Positions 9,277-17,396 of a stretch of 64,000 nucleotides of DNA are shown one piece after another. The notes under the pieces are model-generated. The model saw nothing but the letters and a program-made list of their open reading frames with translations. It ran no database searches and was not told the origin of the DNA. Within the stretch, counting starts at the first letter, position 1, and every line of letters starts with the position of its first letter. Made by a program: the position numbers and the translations under genes. The DNA comes from JACTMZ01 sp044359955 (GTDB taxonomy: Bacteria; Verrucomicrobiota; Verrucomicrobiia; Chthoniobacterales; JACTMZ01), in contig JBIKLF010000002.1 of NCBI GenBank assembly GCA_044359955.1, forward strand, positions 62,001 through 126,000. The letters run 5' to 3'.

Positions 9277-9946
9277 GGCGTCGCGCCATGAGGAGATAGA
9301 CCAGGTTGCCGAGGGCGGCGACAAAGGCGGCAACGTAAGTGAGCGCGGCCGCGTTGAGCACGCTGTTGACCCCGGCCGCTTCGCCGCCGGGTTGGACCAT
9401 GCCCATTTGTTGCAGAATGACTTTGGCCCGCTTGGAGGCGTCGAATTCGACCGGCAAAGTGATCAATTGGAAGACGGCGAGCACCGCGTAGCAGATGATG
9501 CCGAGCGTGATCAGGCCGCTGATTTGGAACATGAAGCCACCGATGATGACCAGCGGAAGGATCTGCGAGGCGAACTGGGTGACCGGAACAATGGCCATGC
9601 GCCATTTGAGCGGCGCATAAGCGCGGGCATGCTGGATGGCGTGGCCCGCTTCGTGGGCCGCGATGCCCAACGCGGCCACGCTTGGCGTGTTGTAGACATC
9701 GGACGAAAGGCAGAGGCGTTTTTTCATCGGGTCATAATGGTCGCCGAGCATGTCGTTGATTTCCCGGACTTCGACATCATGGATTTTGGCGGCATTGAGA
9801 ATTTCGCGGGCGGCCTGCGCACCGGTCACCCCGGAAGTGGCGGCCACCTTTTTGTAACGGCCGAAGGCGGAGGACACGCGCATCTGGGCATAAAGACCGA
9901 GGGCCAGAGGGACGCCGATGAGGAGGAGGTAGATGGACATGCTCAT
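9269..9946 (-). CDS. YugP-type membrane zinc metallopeptidase (DUF2268-like/PF04298 family)
   Basis: A 225-residue integral membrane protein with an N-terminal transmembrane segment, a central HEAGH zinc motif (AAHEAGHAIQHA, about residue 98) and two or three C-terminal hydrophobic segments. This matches the neutral zinc metallopeptidase family represented by B. subtilis YugP. The conserved 'CLSSDVYNTPSVAALGIAAHE' lead-in to the zinc site is also there. Substrates are not known for the family. It is the gene upstream of thiD and overlaps it by 8 bases, and lies 60 bp after the M24 peptidase. Confidence 0.85.
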   Translation of the reverse strand: MSMSIYLLLIGVPLALGLYAQMRVSSAFGRYKKVAATSGVTGAQAAREILNAAKIHDVEVREINDMLGDHYDPMKKRLCLSSDVYNTPSVAALGIAAHEAGHAIQHARAYAPLKWRMAIVPVTQFASQILPLVIIGGFMFQISGLITLGIICYAVLAVFQLITLPVEFDASKRAKVILQQMGMVQPGGEAAGVNSVLNAAALTYVAAFVAALGNLVYLLMARRHD

Positions 9947-10006
9947 AGTAGAATTTGCGGAATTACCCGTTCAGACAACCAAAGCCCAATCTTGTTCAAA
10001 ATCCGC

Positions 10007-11104
10007 TCAAAGTTCCAGCGGAACCCGCAGGCGGGAAAGGAGGCGGCAACCCCCGGCGGTCACGGTGACCACATCCTCGTGCCGGGCGCCGCCAATCTCC
10101 GGGTAATAAAGACCCGGCTCGACCGTGAAAACCTGACCCTTCCGGAAAACGGTGACCCCAAGCCGCGGCTCCTCATGCAAATCCAACCCCAAACCATGCC
10201 CCGTGCCGTGGAAGAATCCGGTCCAACGTCCGTCCCGACGTTCCGTGGGGTAGCCGCGGGCGACAAAAAATTCCTGCACCGCTTTGTGCACCGCGGCTCC
10301 TTTGGCCCGGGGTTTGATCGCCCGGATGGCCCTGCGCTGGGCGGCACAAACCGTTTCCCAAAGCTGCCGCTGCGCCTCGTTGGCGCGGCCGCGCACCACC
10401 GTGCGGGTCAGATCACCGAAGTAGCCGCTGCGCGCGTCGCGCGGAAAAATATCGAGAATGATCAGTTCATGCGCCCGCAGCCGGCCGTGCCCCCGCTCGT
10501 GCGGGTCGCACGCTTGCCGTCCGCCTGCCACGATCGTTCCCTCCGGAATCCCACCCGCGCGGAGTACAGTGGAGTCGGCCTCGGCGCGGACCATTTCGCT
10601 GGTCAGGGGTTGGCCCTGCCATCGAAGCAGGCCGCCCCGCACAATCTTGGCGGCCCGCAGCACCTCGACCGCGCGTTCCAACCCGATCGCGGCCAGACGG
10701 GTGGCGCGGCGGATCGCGGTCAGCTCGTGGCGATCCTTCAACTCACGCTCGGGCCAAAAAAGTCCCTCGAGTGGCACCACGCGCAAACCCGCTTTTTCCA
10801 ACACGCGGGCCGTGGCGAGGGGAAAATCGGACGGCACGTCGACCCGGCGGATTTTCCGGCGGAGCAAAAGACCGGCCGCGATCAGCGCGGGCGAGTGACT
10901 GCCGAATTCGCGCCCGAGTTCCGAAGCGGAGAGCACCTCGTCGACCTCCGCTTCGCGCCGGCCCCGGTCGATCTCGAGATCATTGAGCACGATGGATTTC
11001 CGGCCGCGCTGCTCGAGGAAAAGAAAGGCATCCGGAGCATGAAAGCCGGTGGCATAAAGCATGTCGGCCGACCGGGGGCTCGCCGCATAAATCAATTTGC
11101 TCAT
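10007..11104 (-). CDS. M24 family metallopeptidase (Xaa-Pro aminopeptidase-like)
   Basis: Predicted cytoplasmic dinuclear-metal aminopeptidase cleaving N-terminal residues next to proline. The C-terminal pita-bread domain holds the metal ligands: Asp in 'LIILDIFPRDARSGYFGDLT', His in 'FHGTGHGLGLDLHEEPRLG', Glu in 'VFTVEPGLYYPEIGGARHED'. The N-terminal creatinase-like domain (about residues 1-150) is present, giving a normal 365 residues. It follows the alpha/beta hydrolase gene by 33 bp on the same strand and may be part of a long operon running from the metal transporter. Confidence 0.88.
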   Translation of the reverse strand: MSKLIYAASPRSADMLYATGFHAPDAFLFLEQRGRKSIVLNDLEIDRGRREAEVDEVLSASELGREFGSHSPALIAAGLLLRRKIRRVDVPSDFPLATARVLEKAGLRVVPLEGLFWPERELKDRHELTAIRRATRLAAIGLERAVEVLRAAKIVRGGLLRWQGQPLTSEMVRAEADSTVLRAGGIPEGTIVAGGRQACDPHERGHGRLRAHELIILDIFPRDARSGYFGDLTRTVVRGRANEAQRQLWETVCAAQRRAIRAIKPRAKGAAVHKAVQEFFVARGYPTERRDGRWTGFFHGTGHGLGLDLHEEPRLGVTVFRKGQVFTVEPGLYYPEIGGARHEDVVTVTAGGCRLLSRLRVPLEL

Positions 11105-11137
11105 GGTGGGCAGCCTCCGCTTTTCACCGCCCGCGGA

Positions 11138-11806
11138 TCAAGCCACCAGATCATCAAGCGCCCCCGCGACCGCGTCCGCCGCCTCGTGCAAGAGGCGATG
11201 ACCCGCCTCGCCGACCACCGGGAAGGTGCCGGGAAACCCCGCGTTGCGCATCAGATTTTGCAGGCGGACAAATTTTCCGTCGCGCGCACCGGCCATCCAA
11301 ACCAATGGCACTGGCAGGCGCAGAATATCGGTGAATTGGTCGGCCACGGAATAATCCCTAAACGCCGCGGCAAGTTTCTCCCGGTCAAAGTCCCGCTCTT
11401 CGCGCGGCGGCGCGTCACCATCCTGAAAAACCGCCTGCGCGTTCCAACGGTCTGTCACCACCTCCCACCGCTCGGTGCGAAAGGCGGCGGACCAATCCGC
11501 ATCCGACGCCCGCCGCGCCACGCGTTCCTCCTCGGTCTGGAAATTCCCCGGGTTCACCGAGAGGAGCAAAGCTCCCTCCCATTTTTCCGGCGCGTCCTGC
11601 AACCAACGCAAAGCGAGCCGCGCGCCGAATGAATAACCGGCCAACCAACACGGACCTTCCACAGCCGGCGGTCTGACCGGCTCCGCCCCGGGCGCAAAAA
11701 GATCCAAGCAAATCCAGCGCAGTCCCGCCTGCGAAGCGGCCCGCACGTCCTCCCAATCGCTGCCCCGCCCGAGAAAGCCGGGCAGCGCGACCACGGTTCC
11801 ATTCAC
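11138..11806 (-). CDS. Alpha/beta hydrolase, MenH-like
   Basis: A 222-residue alpha/beta hydrolase. 'VALPGFLGRGSDWEDV' is the oxyanion-hole region, 'LAGYSFGARLALRWL' carries the nucleophile Ser in a GYSFG elbow, and 'GEAGHRLLHEA' has the catalytic His; an Asp lies in 'WMAGARDGKFV'. The layout is closest to MenH-type (SHCHC synthase) hydrolases, but no other menaquinone gene is nearby, so substrate is unassigned. GTG at 11806 overlaps the permease stop (GTGA), so translation is probably coupled to the transporter. Confidence 0.75.
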   Translation of the reverse strand: MNGTVVALPGFLGRGSDWEDVRAASQAGLRWICLDLFAPGAEPVRPPAVEGPCWLAGYSFGARLALRWLQDAPEKWEGALLLSVNPGNFQTEEERVARRASDADWSAAFRTERWEVVTDRWNAQAVFQDGDAPPREERDFDREKLAAAFRDYSVADQFTDILRLPVPLVWMAGARDGKFVRLQNLMRNAGFPGTFPVVGEAGHRLLHEAADAVAGALDDLVA

Positions 11807-12651
11807 GGGACCACCCGCCGCAGCAGGGTGAGCAGGTAAACCGCCATGGCGGCCAGCACGATGGTCGCGCCGGTGGCGGTCGAGGCATAGAACGAGGCGA
11901 TCAGTCCGACCATCCCGGCGACCAAGGCCACGGCGATCGACCAACCGAAAAATCCGGCCGTGTGGCGGGCCAGATTCCGGGCCGCGGCCGCTGGGAGGAT
12001 GAGGAGGGCATTGATCACGAGGATGCCAATCCAGGGCAGGGCGCAGGTCACGACCACGGCGAGCAGACAGGCGAAGACCAACTCGGCCGCGCCCGCATGC
12101 TTGGTCCGGCTGCGGGCCAAAGACGGACTCATCGTGGCAAGCAGGAGGCGGTTGAAGAAAACAAGAAAGAGTCCGGCCGACACGGCCCCGAGCGCGGCCA
12201 GCCAGACCACATCGCGCGGCGAAATGGCCAGCATGTCGCCGATCAGGAAGTTGGTGTAGCGCGCGAAGTCCCCTCCCCGCGAGAGAATGACGATGCCGAG
12301 CGAGACGGTGAAGGCCATGACCAATCCGATCGCGGTATCGGAGGACAAACCTCCCCGCCGCCGCACCCAGGCAATGGCCAAAGTAAGGACGAGGGCGAAG
12401 CCGATCATCGACCACATGGGATCGGCCAGCCCGAGAATCACGCCGATGGCGATGCCGGTGAAAGCGGCATGCCCGACCGCTTCGGAAAAAAAGGCCATGC
12501 GATTGGCCACCACCACGGTCCCGAGCGCGCCGAGCAAAGGCGAAATGAGGAGCACCGCGAGCAAAGCGAGCCGCATGAACTCGTAGCCGGCCCATTCGAA
12601 AGGCAGCAAGGACACCGCGCGGTGCCAGGGGGCGAGCAGGGATTCGATCAT
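11803..12651 (-). CDS. znuB: Metal ABC transporter permease (ZnuB/TroC family)
   Basis: Integral-membrane subunit of a zinc or manganese importer. It has about eight hydrophobic segments over 282 residues and the family motif region 'MAFFSEAVGHAAFTGIAIG', which contains the SEAVGHAAF block typical of ABC-3 permeases. It overlaps the ATPase gene by 4 bases and the downstream hydrolase by 4 bases, giving a continuous coupled transcript with znuA and znuC. Zinc is more likely than manganese because a Fur/Zur-type regulator lies 2.7 kb away, but that is inference. Confidence 0.9.
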   Translation of the reverse strand: MIESLLAPWHRAVSLLPFEWAGYEFMRLALLAVLLISPLLGALGTVVVANRMAFFSEAVGHAAFTGIAIGVILGLADPMWSMIGFALVLTLAIAWVRRRGGLSSDTAIGLVMAFTVSLGIVILSRGGDFARYTNFLIGDMLAISPRDVVWLAALGAVSAGLFLVFFNRLLLATMSPSLARSRTKHAGAAELVFACLLAVVVTCALPWIGILVINALLILPAAAARNLARHTAGFFGWSIAVALVAGMVGLIASFYASTATGATIVLAAMAVYLLTLLRRVVP

Positions 12652-13424
12652 GACAGCGAATGCAGGCTGAAAGCCGCGCGCACCTGCGGATCGTGCAGCA
12701 CTTCGGCGGGCGTGCCCTCGCAGACGATCCGCCGGTCGAGAAAGACCATCCGGTCGGCGAAGCGGGCCAAGGTGGCCAGATCATGCGAGACGAGAAGCAC
12801 GGCCAGGTCGTATTCGCGGCGCAGTTTGGAGAGCAGTCCGTAAAATTGTTCGCGTCCGCTGTGGTCGACTCCGGACATCGGTTCGTCGAGCACGAGGATA
12901 TTGGGCACCGGGGTGAGAGCCAGCCCGAGCAAGACGCGTTGCAACTCGCCGCCGGAAAGGGTGCCGACCTTGCGGTCGACCAGCAGGTCGGCCCCGGTGC
13001 GCTGCAAGCCATCCAAGGCCGCTTGCCGCACCGAGGCAGAGACACCCAGGCACGCGGGTCGCGCGGAGAGCGACGCGGCGAAGAGATCGAGCACGCTGAC
13101 CGGTGCCTCTTTGTCGAAACTGTTGTGCTGCGGGACGTAGCCAATGACCGGGCTGTCTTTACGCCGGTGGGCCGCGTCGAGGAAATGCACTTCGCCGGTA
13201 TACGGCATTTCGCCGAGCAGACATTTGACCAAGGTCGTCTTGCCCGCCCCGTTCTCGCCGATCACCGCGGTCAGTTCGCCGCAATGCAAATGAAGGTCGA
13301 TCTCCTCGAGCACCGTCACCCCGTTGCGCCGCGCGGTCACACCCCGCATCGTCGTGCAACACTCTCCGCAACGATGCGGGGCGATGCCGTGATGGGCGGG
13401 GGCGTCATCCGGTGGAACATGCAT
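12648..13424 (-). CDS. znuC: Metal ABC transporter ATP-binding protein
   Basis: Cytoplasmic ATPase that powers the metal importer. Walker A is GENGAGKTT (about residue 56), the ABC signature is LSGGELQRVLLGLAL, Walker B is ILVLDEPMSGVD, and the switch His is in VSHDLATLARFADRM. The 258-residue protein has an N-terminal extension with 'HRCGECCTTM' before the first strand; these His/Cys residues could bind metal, but this could also be an upstream start artefact. The gene begins 13 bp after znuA. Confidence 0.92.
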   Translation of the reverse strand: MHVPPDDAPAHHGIAPHRCGECCTTMRGVTARRNGVTVLEEIDLHLHCGELTAVIGENGAGKTTLVKCLLGEMPYTGEVHFLDAAHRRKDSPVIGYVPQHNSFDKEAPVSVLDLFAASLSARPACLGVSASVRQAALDGLQRTGADLLVDRKVGTLSGGELQRVLLGLALTPVPNILVLDEPMSGVDHSGREQFYGLLSKLRREYDLAVLLVSHDLATLARFADRMVFLDRRIVCEGTPAEVLHDPQVRAAFSLHSLS

Positions 13425-13437
13425 GCCCGCAGGTCTA

Positions 13438-14304
13438 TCAGCGCAGGGCCTCCTGCAAAACCTCCAGATTTTTCTCCATGGCCTGCAGATAAGCTCCGCG
13501 CGCCGCGGCGGGATCGGACGGACCCGTCACCACGGGGTCGAGACTGTAGACCCGCACCCCTGTTTCCCGCGCCACGACCTGCGCGCTTTGGTCGGGGAAC
13601 TGCGGTTCGGCAAAGAGCGCCTTCACCTGGCGCGCACGGACCAATTTCACGGTGTCGGCCAACTCGCGCGCGCTCGGCTCGGCCCCGGGCTCGCGCTCGA
13701 TCACTCCGGCCAAATCAAGGCCGAAATCGCGGGCGAAGTAGGGAAACGCCTCATGGAAGGTGACAATCGGCGTGCCGGCATACGGGGCGAGGGCGGTGCG
13801 CATTTTTTCTTCCAACGCGGACAAGGCCGCGTTGTAGGCCGCGGCGTTGGCGCGGAAGGCATCCGCCTGGTCGGGGTCTGCCGCGGCCAGGGCGGTCGCA
13901 ATGTTGTCCGTCTGCCGCCGCGCTCCCTTGAGGCTCACCCAGACATGCGGATTGCCATCCATGAGAGGAATTCCCTCGCTTACTTCCACCACGCGGACCT
14001 TGGGAGATTGCTGTGCGACTTTGCCGAGGAACGGCTCCATGCCGGCACCATTGGCCAGCAGAATGTCCGCATCAGCCAGCCGCCGCACGTCGCCCGCCGT
14101 GAGTTGGTAATCGTGCAGGCATCCGATGTGCGGGCTGGCCAGATTGGAGACCTCCACGCCGGGGACGCCGGCCGTGACATTGAGCGCGGCAACATAGACC
14201 GGATAAAATGAGGTCACGATGCGCAGCGGCTCGTTCGACCAAAGACTCGCCGGAAACACCGCGCAGAACCCGGCAAAAAGCGCGGTGGTCAATTTGATCT
14301 TCAT
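13438..14304 (-). CDS. znuA: Metal ABC transporter substrate-binding protein (ZnuA/adhesin family)
   Basis: Periplasmic metal-capture protein of the importer. ATG at 14304 starts a signal peptide (MKIKLTTALFAGFCAVFPASLWS). Cluster A-I metal ligands are recognisable: His in 'GCLHDYQLTAGDVRRL', His in 'GNPHVWVSLKGARRQTDN', His in 'VTFHEAFPYFARDFGL', and an acidic residue in 'YSLDPVVTG'. There is no long His-rich loop, unlike E. coli ZnuA. First gene of the znuA-znuC-znuB-hydrolase run. The 318-bp upstream gap is AT-richer near the start (GCAATTAAGTTCCTTATTCTC), where a promoter would sit, but no convincing Zur box was found. Confidence 0.9.
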   Translation of the reverse strand: MKIKLTTALFAGFCAVFPASLWSNEPLRIVTSFYPVYVAALNVTAGVPGVEVSNLASPHIGCLHDYQLTAGDVRRLADADILLANGAGMEPFLGKVAQQSPKVRVVEVSEGIPLMDGNPHVWVSLKGARRQTDNIATALAAADPDQADAFRANAAAYNAALSALEEKMRTALAPYAGTPIVTFHEAFPYFARDFGLDLAGVIEREPGAEPSARELADTVKLVRARQVKALFAEPQFPDQSAQVVARETGVRVYSLDPVVTGPSDPAAARGAYLQAMEKNLEVLQEALR

Positions 14305-14420
14305 GTGATTAGCAATTAAGTTCCTTATTCTCATGACAACGTACCAGTTTACCGTGGACTGTCTCGATTTTTCGGGGGGCACCGGTGTTATAAGTCGGCG
14401 AACAGTGAAGATTGTCGTGA

Positions 14421-14489
14421 AGATGGATCGTGCCGTCCCGGCGCGATATTTCACCGGAGTTATCGCGATGGGGACATCGCGATCCACCT
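14421..14489. repeat. 69-bp dispersed repeat with inverted ends, copy A
   Basis: Same length and clearly homologous to 55546-55614. The core reads GTCCCGGCGCGATAT-TCACCGG and the right end CGCGATCCACCT; here the left end AGATGGATCGTG is two bases away from a perfect inverted match. It lies in the 318-bp gap between znuA and the GH1 gene. A palindromic, REP- or MITE-like element is likely. The rest of the gap shows only the AT-rich znuA promoter region. Confidence 0.8.
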
Positions 14490-14622
14490 GGCAATTGTGG
14501 CCCGGCCCTTGAGGCCAGCCAGCAATCCACATCCCTCGGCAAACCATTTGCCTTGGGACCGTGTCGCCAAGCCTCCGCTGTGAAATCCGGGTCATCGGCG
14601 GCTCAATCGCCAGCCTTCCCGT

Positions 14623-15945
14623 TCAGGGATTGGGGTGCGCCTTGATGTAGGCCGAGAACCACTTGCCGGTCGGTTCGAGGTTGCGCGCCTTGGTCTCGCG
14701 GTCGAAGGAGAAGAGGCCGAACTGTCCGTGCCATCCTTCTTTCCACTCGTAGTTGTCGACCAGCGTCCACGGAAAATAGCCACGCACGTCGACGCCATCG
14801 GCCACAGCCCGGCGCAGCTGGGCAATGTGCTCGCGCAGGTAGCGGATGCGTTTCTGTTCGCTCTGCGTGCCGAGGCCGTTCTCGGTCACCACGATGGGCT
14901 TGCCGTAGCGTTTGTGCACCGTGGTCAGGACATTATGGAGGCCCTCGGGCACGATTTCCCAGCCCAGTTGCGTGTAGTTGGATGACACTTCGCCGTGGCC
15001 GCGGCTGAGGAAGCGGACCAGACTGGCATCTTGCGCGTAGTAATAATTCACCCCGATGATATCCATCGAGTCGGCCACCATATCGAGGTGGTCGAAATTC
15101 TGCCGCTGCACGACGTTGTAAATCACCGCGGTGGGATCGGTGAGGTAGTTGCGGCGCCAGTCGGGCAGGGAATAGATACCCATGACAATGGCGCCGGGAC
15201 GTTCGCGGCGGATGATCTCCGCCGCATCGCGGAACATGTCGGCGGAAGCGCGCAAAGCTCGTTTGTAGGCGAAAGGCTGCAAGAGGAGCCCGGGCGGCCA
15301 GTGGCCGGCGATCCAGCCGAGGTTGAGCGCGCCGTTCGGTTCGTTTTGCGGAACAAAGATGCGGACGTGAGGCTTCATGGCCCGCACCACACGGGTGACC
15401 TGCGCGCGCCACGCCTCCTTCACATCGGGATGGAGGAAATTGACCCGGCGCTTGTCTTTTTTGTCATAAAGCCAATCCGGAAAAGTAAAGTGCCACAAAG
15501 TGACCACCGGCTCGATGCCCGCGGCGCGCAGTTGCCGCGCCATCTCGACATAGCGGGCCAGCGCCTTCTCATTGATCACCCCGGGCCGGGGTTCGATCCG
15601 GGCCCACTCCACCCCGAAGCGGAAGTGCGAGACGCCAAGCTGTTTGATCGCCCGGAGGTCGAGATCGAAGCGGGACCACGACGACACAGCCTGGTCGCCC
15701 CGGGCCGGAGTGCGCCCTTCCTCGGCGAAGAGATCCCAGTCGGTGCGGAAATTCATCGGGTCGTCCGGCGCCATGCCGCGATCCTCGTTCTGGAAACTCG
15801 CGGTCGAAGTGCCCCACCAGAATTTTTCCTTGGGCAGAGGCTTCAAGACCACCGCCCCGTCGGGACGTTGGTAGGGAGCGGGCGGGCTGACGCAACCGGC
15901 CAGCGCCGTCAGCGCGACAACAAGAAGAAGTCGGGATGCTTGCAT
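14623..15945 (-). CDS. Glycoside hydrolase family 1 lipoprotein (beta-glucosidase-like)
   Basis: Predicted to hydrolyse beta-glycosides at the membrane or cell surface. ATG at 15945 starts a lipoprotein signal with the lipobox LAGC (MQASRLLLVVALTALAGCV). The GH1 barrel runs from 'FWWGTSTASFQNEDRG' onward; the acid/base Glu is in 'FVPQNEPNGAL' and the nucleophile Glu in 'IVVTENGLGT'. The end carries the typical 'VRGYFPWTLVDNYEWKEGWHGQFGLF' block, of which DNYEW is diagnostic. Length is 440 residues. Lipid anchoring is uncommon for bacterial GH1 enzymes, which are usually cytoplasmic. Divergent from the following secreted protein. Confidence 0.92.
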   Translation of the reverse strand: MQASRLLLVVALTALAGCVSPPAPYQRPDGAVVLKPLPKEKFWWGTSTASFQNEDRGMAPDDPMNFRTDWDLFAEEGRTPARGDQAVSSWSRFDLDLRAIKQLGVSHFRFGVEWARIEPRPGVINEKALARYVEMARQLRAAGIEPVVTLWHFTFPDWLYDKKDKRRVNFLHPDVKEAWRAQVTRVVRAMKPHVRIFVPQNEPNGALNLGWIAGHWPPGLLLQPFAYKRALRASADMFRDAAEIIRRERPGAIVMGIYSLPDWRRNYLTDPTAVIYNVVQRQNFDHLDMVADSMDIIGVNYYYAQDASLVRFLSRGHGEVSSNYTQLGWEIVPEGLHNVLTTVHKRYGKPIVVTENGLGTQSEQKRIRYLREHIAQLRRAVADGVDVRGYFPWTLVDNYEWKEGWHGQFGLFSFDRETKARNLEPTGKWFSAYIKAHPNP

Positions 15946-15974
15946 CACTGAGGTCAGATTAGTAACCTCGCGGC

Positions 15975-16856
15975 GTGAAGGCAATCCGTCTCGCTTGCGC
16001 CGCGGCCGGCCTGCTCGCCCTGCCGGCCGAGGCGGCGGACCGGGCTCCGGACCAAGTGACGATGAATGACGGCACCGAGTTGCACGGCCTCATCCTGCAA
16101 AACACCCCCGACCTGGTGGTGATCCAAACCGACACGGGCGAAGCGCGCCTGCCCAAGGAATACATCCGCCGGATCGACGACGCGCCGAACGATGAGGCCG
16201 TCTTCGCCGACATCGTGCCACGCGACGAGTTACCCTCCTGGCGCTCGGTCGTGCACGACCTGCGCACCCACGACAGCGTGCGGCGCTTCGAGCAAATCCC
16301 GCCCACGGCGATCGACCGGGGTTTCCTCCGCAATATTCCTTACCTTTCTTTCCGGGCGAACAACAAATGGGAATTCAACGTTTACGGCAACCCGGACCAA
16401 CCCGTGGCCATCGAATTCGGCCTGTTCGGTTCAGAGCGCCCCGGCGACCGGCGGCGCCAGTTGTTCCGCGAATTCATCGCCGGTCACCTGCAGGACAAAA
16501 ACCAGATTCGCGCCCTCTACAGCCTCAGCCCGAAAAAGCGCACCGCGCGCGGGGGCAAACTGGCCTTCCGCCTGATCAGGCCCGGTGACCCCGACAGCTA
16601 TGGCGGCACCTGGATTGTGGTCTACCGGCCCGACCTCCTGCCCGGCGCACGCCTTTCCGATAAGGCCTACGCCGCCCTCACCCGGCCCTTCGAGGCGGTG
16701 AACAATCCGGACGGCAGCCTGCGGGCCGACAAAACGGAGGAAAATGTGAACTGGCTCGACCGGGCGATGGAAGCCCTGACGGGTCAAGTTCCCGAGGTGC
16801 GCGGATTTTACCGCGACAAGGACGGCGTCTTCCGCGTGCTGACCAGCGGGTCATAA
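15975..16856 (+). CDS. Secreted protein of unknown function
   Basis: GTG start, then a signal peptide ending about PAEAAD (residue 21). The early mature part ('VTMNDGTELHGLILQNTPDLVVIQT', residues 28 on) looks like the small beta-domain found in many verrucomicrobial and planctomycete exported proteins that begin with 'DGTxxxGxI' strands. The remaining 200 residues, from 'FLRNIPYLSFRANNKWEFN', were not recognised. No transmembrane segment follows the signal. Divergently transcribed from the GH1 lipoprotein with a 29-bp spacer, so the two may share regulation. Confidence 0.7.
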   Translation: MKAIRLACAAAGLLALPAEAADRAPDQVTMNDGTELHGLILQNTPDLVVIQTDTGEARLPKEYIRRIDDAPNDEAVFADIVPRDELPSWRSVVHDLRTHDSVRRFEQIPPTAIDRGFLRNIPYLSFRANNKWEFNVYGNPDQPVAIEFGLFGSERPGDRRRQLFREFIAGHLQDKNQIRALYSLSPKKRTARGGKLAFRLIRPGDPDSYGGTWIVVYRPDLLPGARLSDKAYAALTRPFEAVNNPDGSLRADKTEENVNWLDRAMEALTGQVPEVRGFYRDKDGVFRVLTSGS

Positions 16857-16958
16857 CCATCGCAGAAACGCTTGCACCGAGGGCAGATAGGTGTTCCCGC
16901 GCGGCGCGTAACCGGAGAAATAATTTGCAAATCGACACCGAATAACGAAACCTATTTT

Positions 16959-16976
16959 TGTGACACTCACGTCACA
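16959..16976. promoter_or_regulatory. Inverted repeat upstream of the Fur-family gene, candidate operator
   Basis: TGTGAC-ACTCAC-GTCACA, a perfect 6-6-6 inverted repeat 18 bp before the GTG start of the Fur-family regulator. Position and symmetry fit an autoregulatory operator. It superficially resembles a CRP site (TGTGA-N6-TCACA) but the spacing is N8. Confidence 0.45.
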
Positions 16977-16994
16977 CCAACAACCAACAAAGAA

Positions 16995-17396
16995 GTGAAC
17001 TACGCCACCAGACAAAGATCAGCTGTACAAAAAACGCTCGAGGACGCGGGTCGACCCATGACCCCGGCCGATATATGGACCACCGCACGCACGCTGTCAC
17101 CCGGGTTGGGCATCGCCACCGTTTACCGCGCCCTCCGCATCCTCATGGATATGGGTGCGGTGGAAGTGGTGGAAATCCCGGGGGCTCCCCCCCATTACGA
17201 GCGCAAACATCCTCACCATCACCACCACTTTCTGTGCGAAACCTGCCAGAAAGTGTACGAAGTTGAGGCTTGCACCTCGGGGATCGACCAATTGGCCGCG
17301 CCCGGGTTTACCGTCAAGCGCCACTCGCTGACGCTTTACGGGGTCTGCAACGATCCCTCGTGCGCCCACCGACCAGCTGTTGCCGCGGTGGCCTGA
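16995..17396 (+). CDS. Fur-family metal-responsive transcriptional regulator (Zur or PerR type)
   Basis: A 133-residue cytoplasmic repressor. The winged-helix DNA-binding half includes 'MTPADIWTTARTLSPGLGIATVYRALRIL', with GIATVYRAL diagnostic for the Fur family. The dimerisation half has the His-rich metal site HPHHHHHFLCETCQ and a second Cys pair (VCNDPSCAH), a structural zinc site. Start GTG at 16995 gives normal length; a longer frame upstream would cross the inverted repeat. The nearby znuACB operon makes Zur the best guess; Fur or PerR remain possible. A hairpin with a T run follows the stop. Confidence 0.88.
   Translation: MNYATRQRSAVQKTLEDAGRPMTPADIWTTARTLSPGLGIATVYRALRILMDMGAVEVVEIPGAPPHYERKHPHHHHHFLCETCQKVYEVEACTSGIDQLAAPGFTVKRHSLTLYGVCNDPSCAHRPAVAAVA

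Noticed and set aside
9947..10006. TPP riboswitch for thiD
   Set aside because: The 60-bp gap has no CTGAGA-type thi-box elements, and thiD is translationally coupled to the upstream peptidase gene.
9188..11632. 814-codon plus-strand open frame
   Set aside because: It runs antisense through the YugP, M24 and hydrolase genes, all of which have clear motifs on the minus strand.
11138..13144. 668-codon minus-strand frame that could suggest a hydrolase fused to a longer protein
   Set aside because: Only the last 222 codons code for the alpha/beta hydrolase; the upstream part is out of frame with znuB and znuC and has shadow composition.
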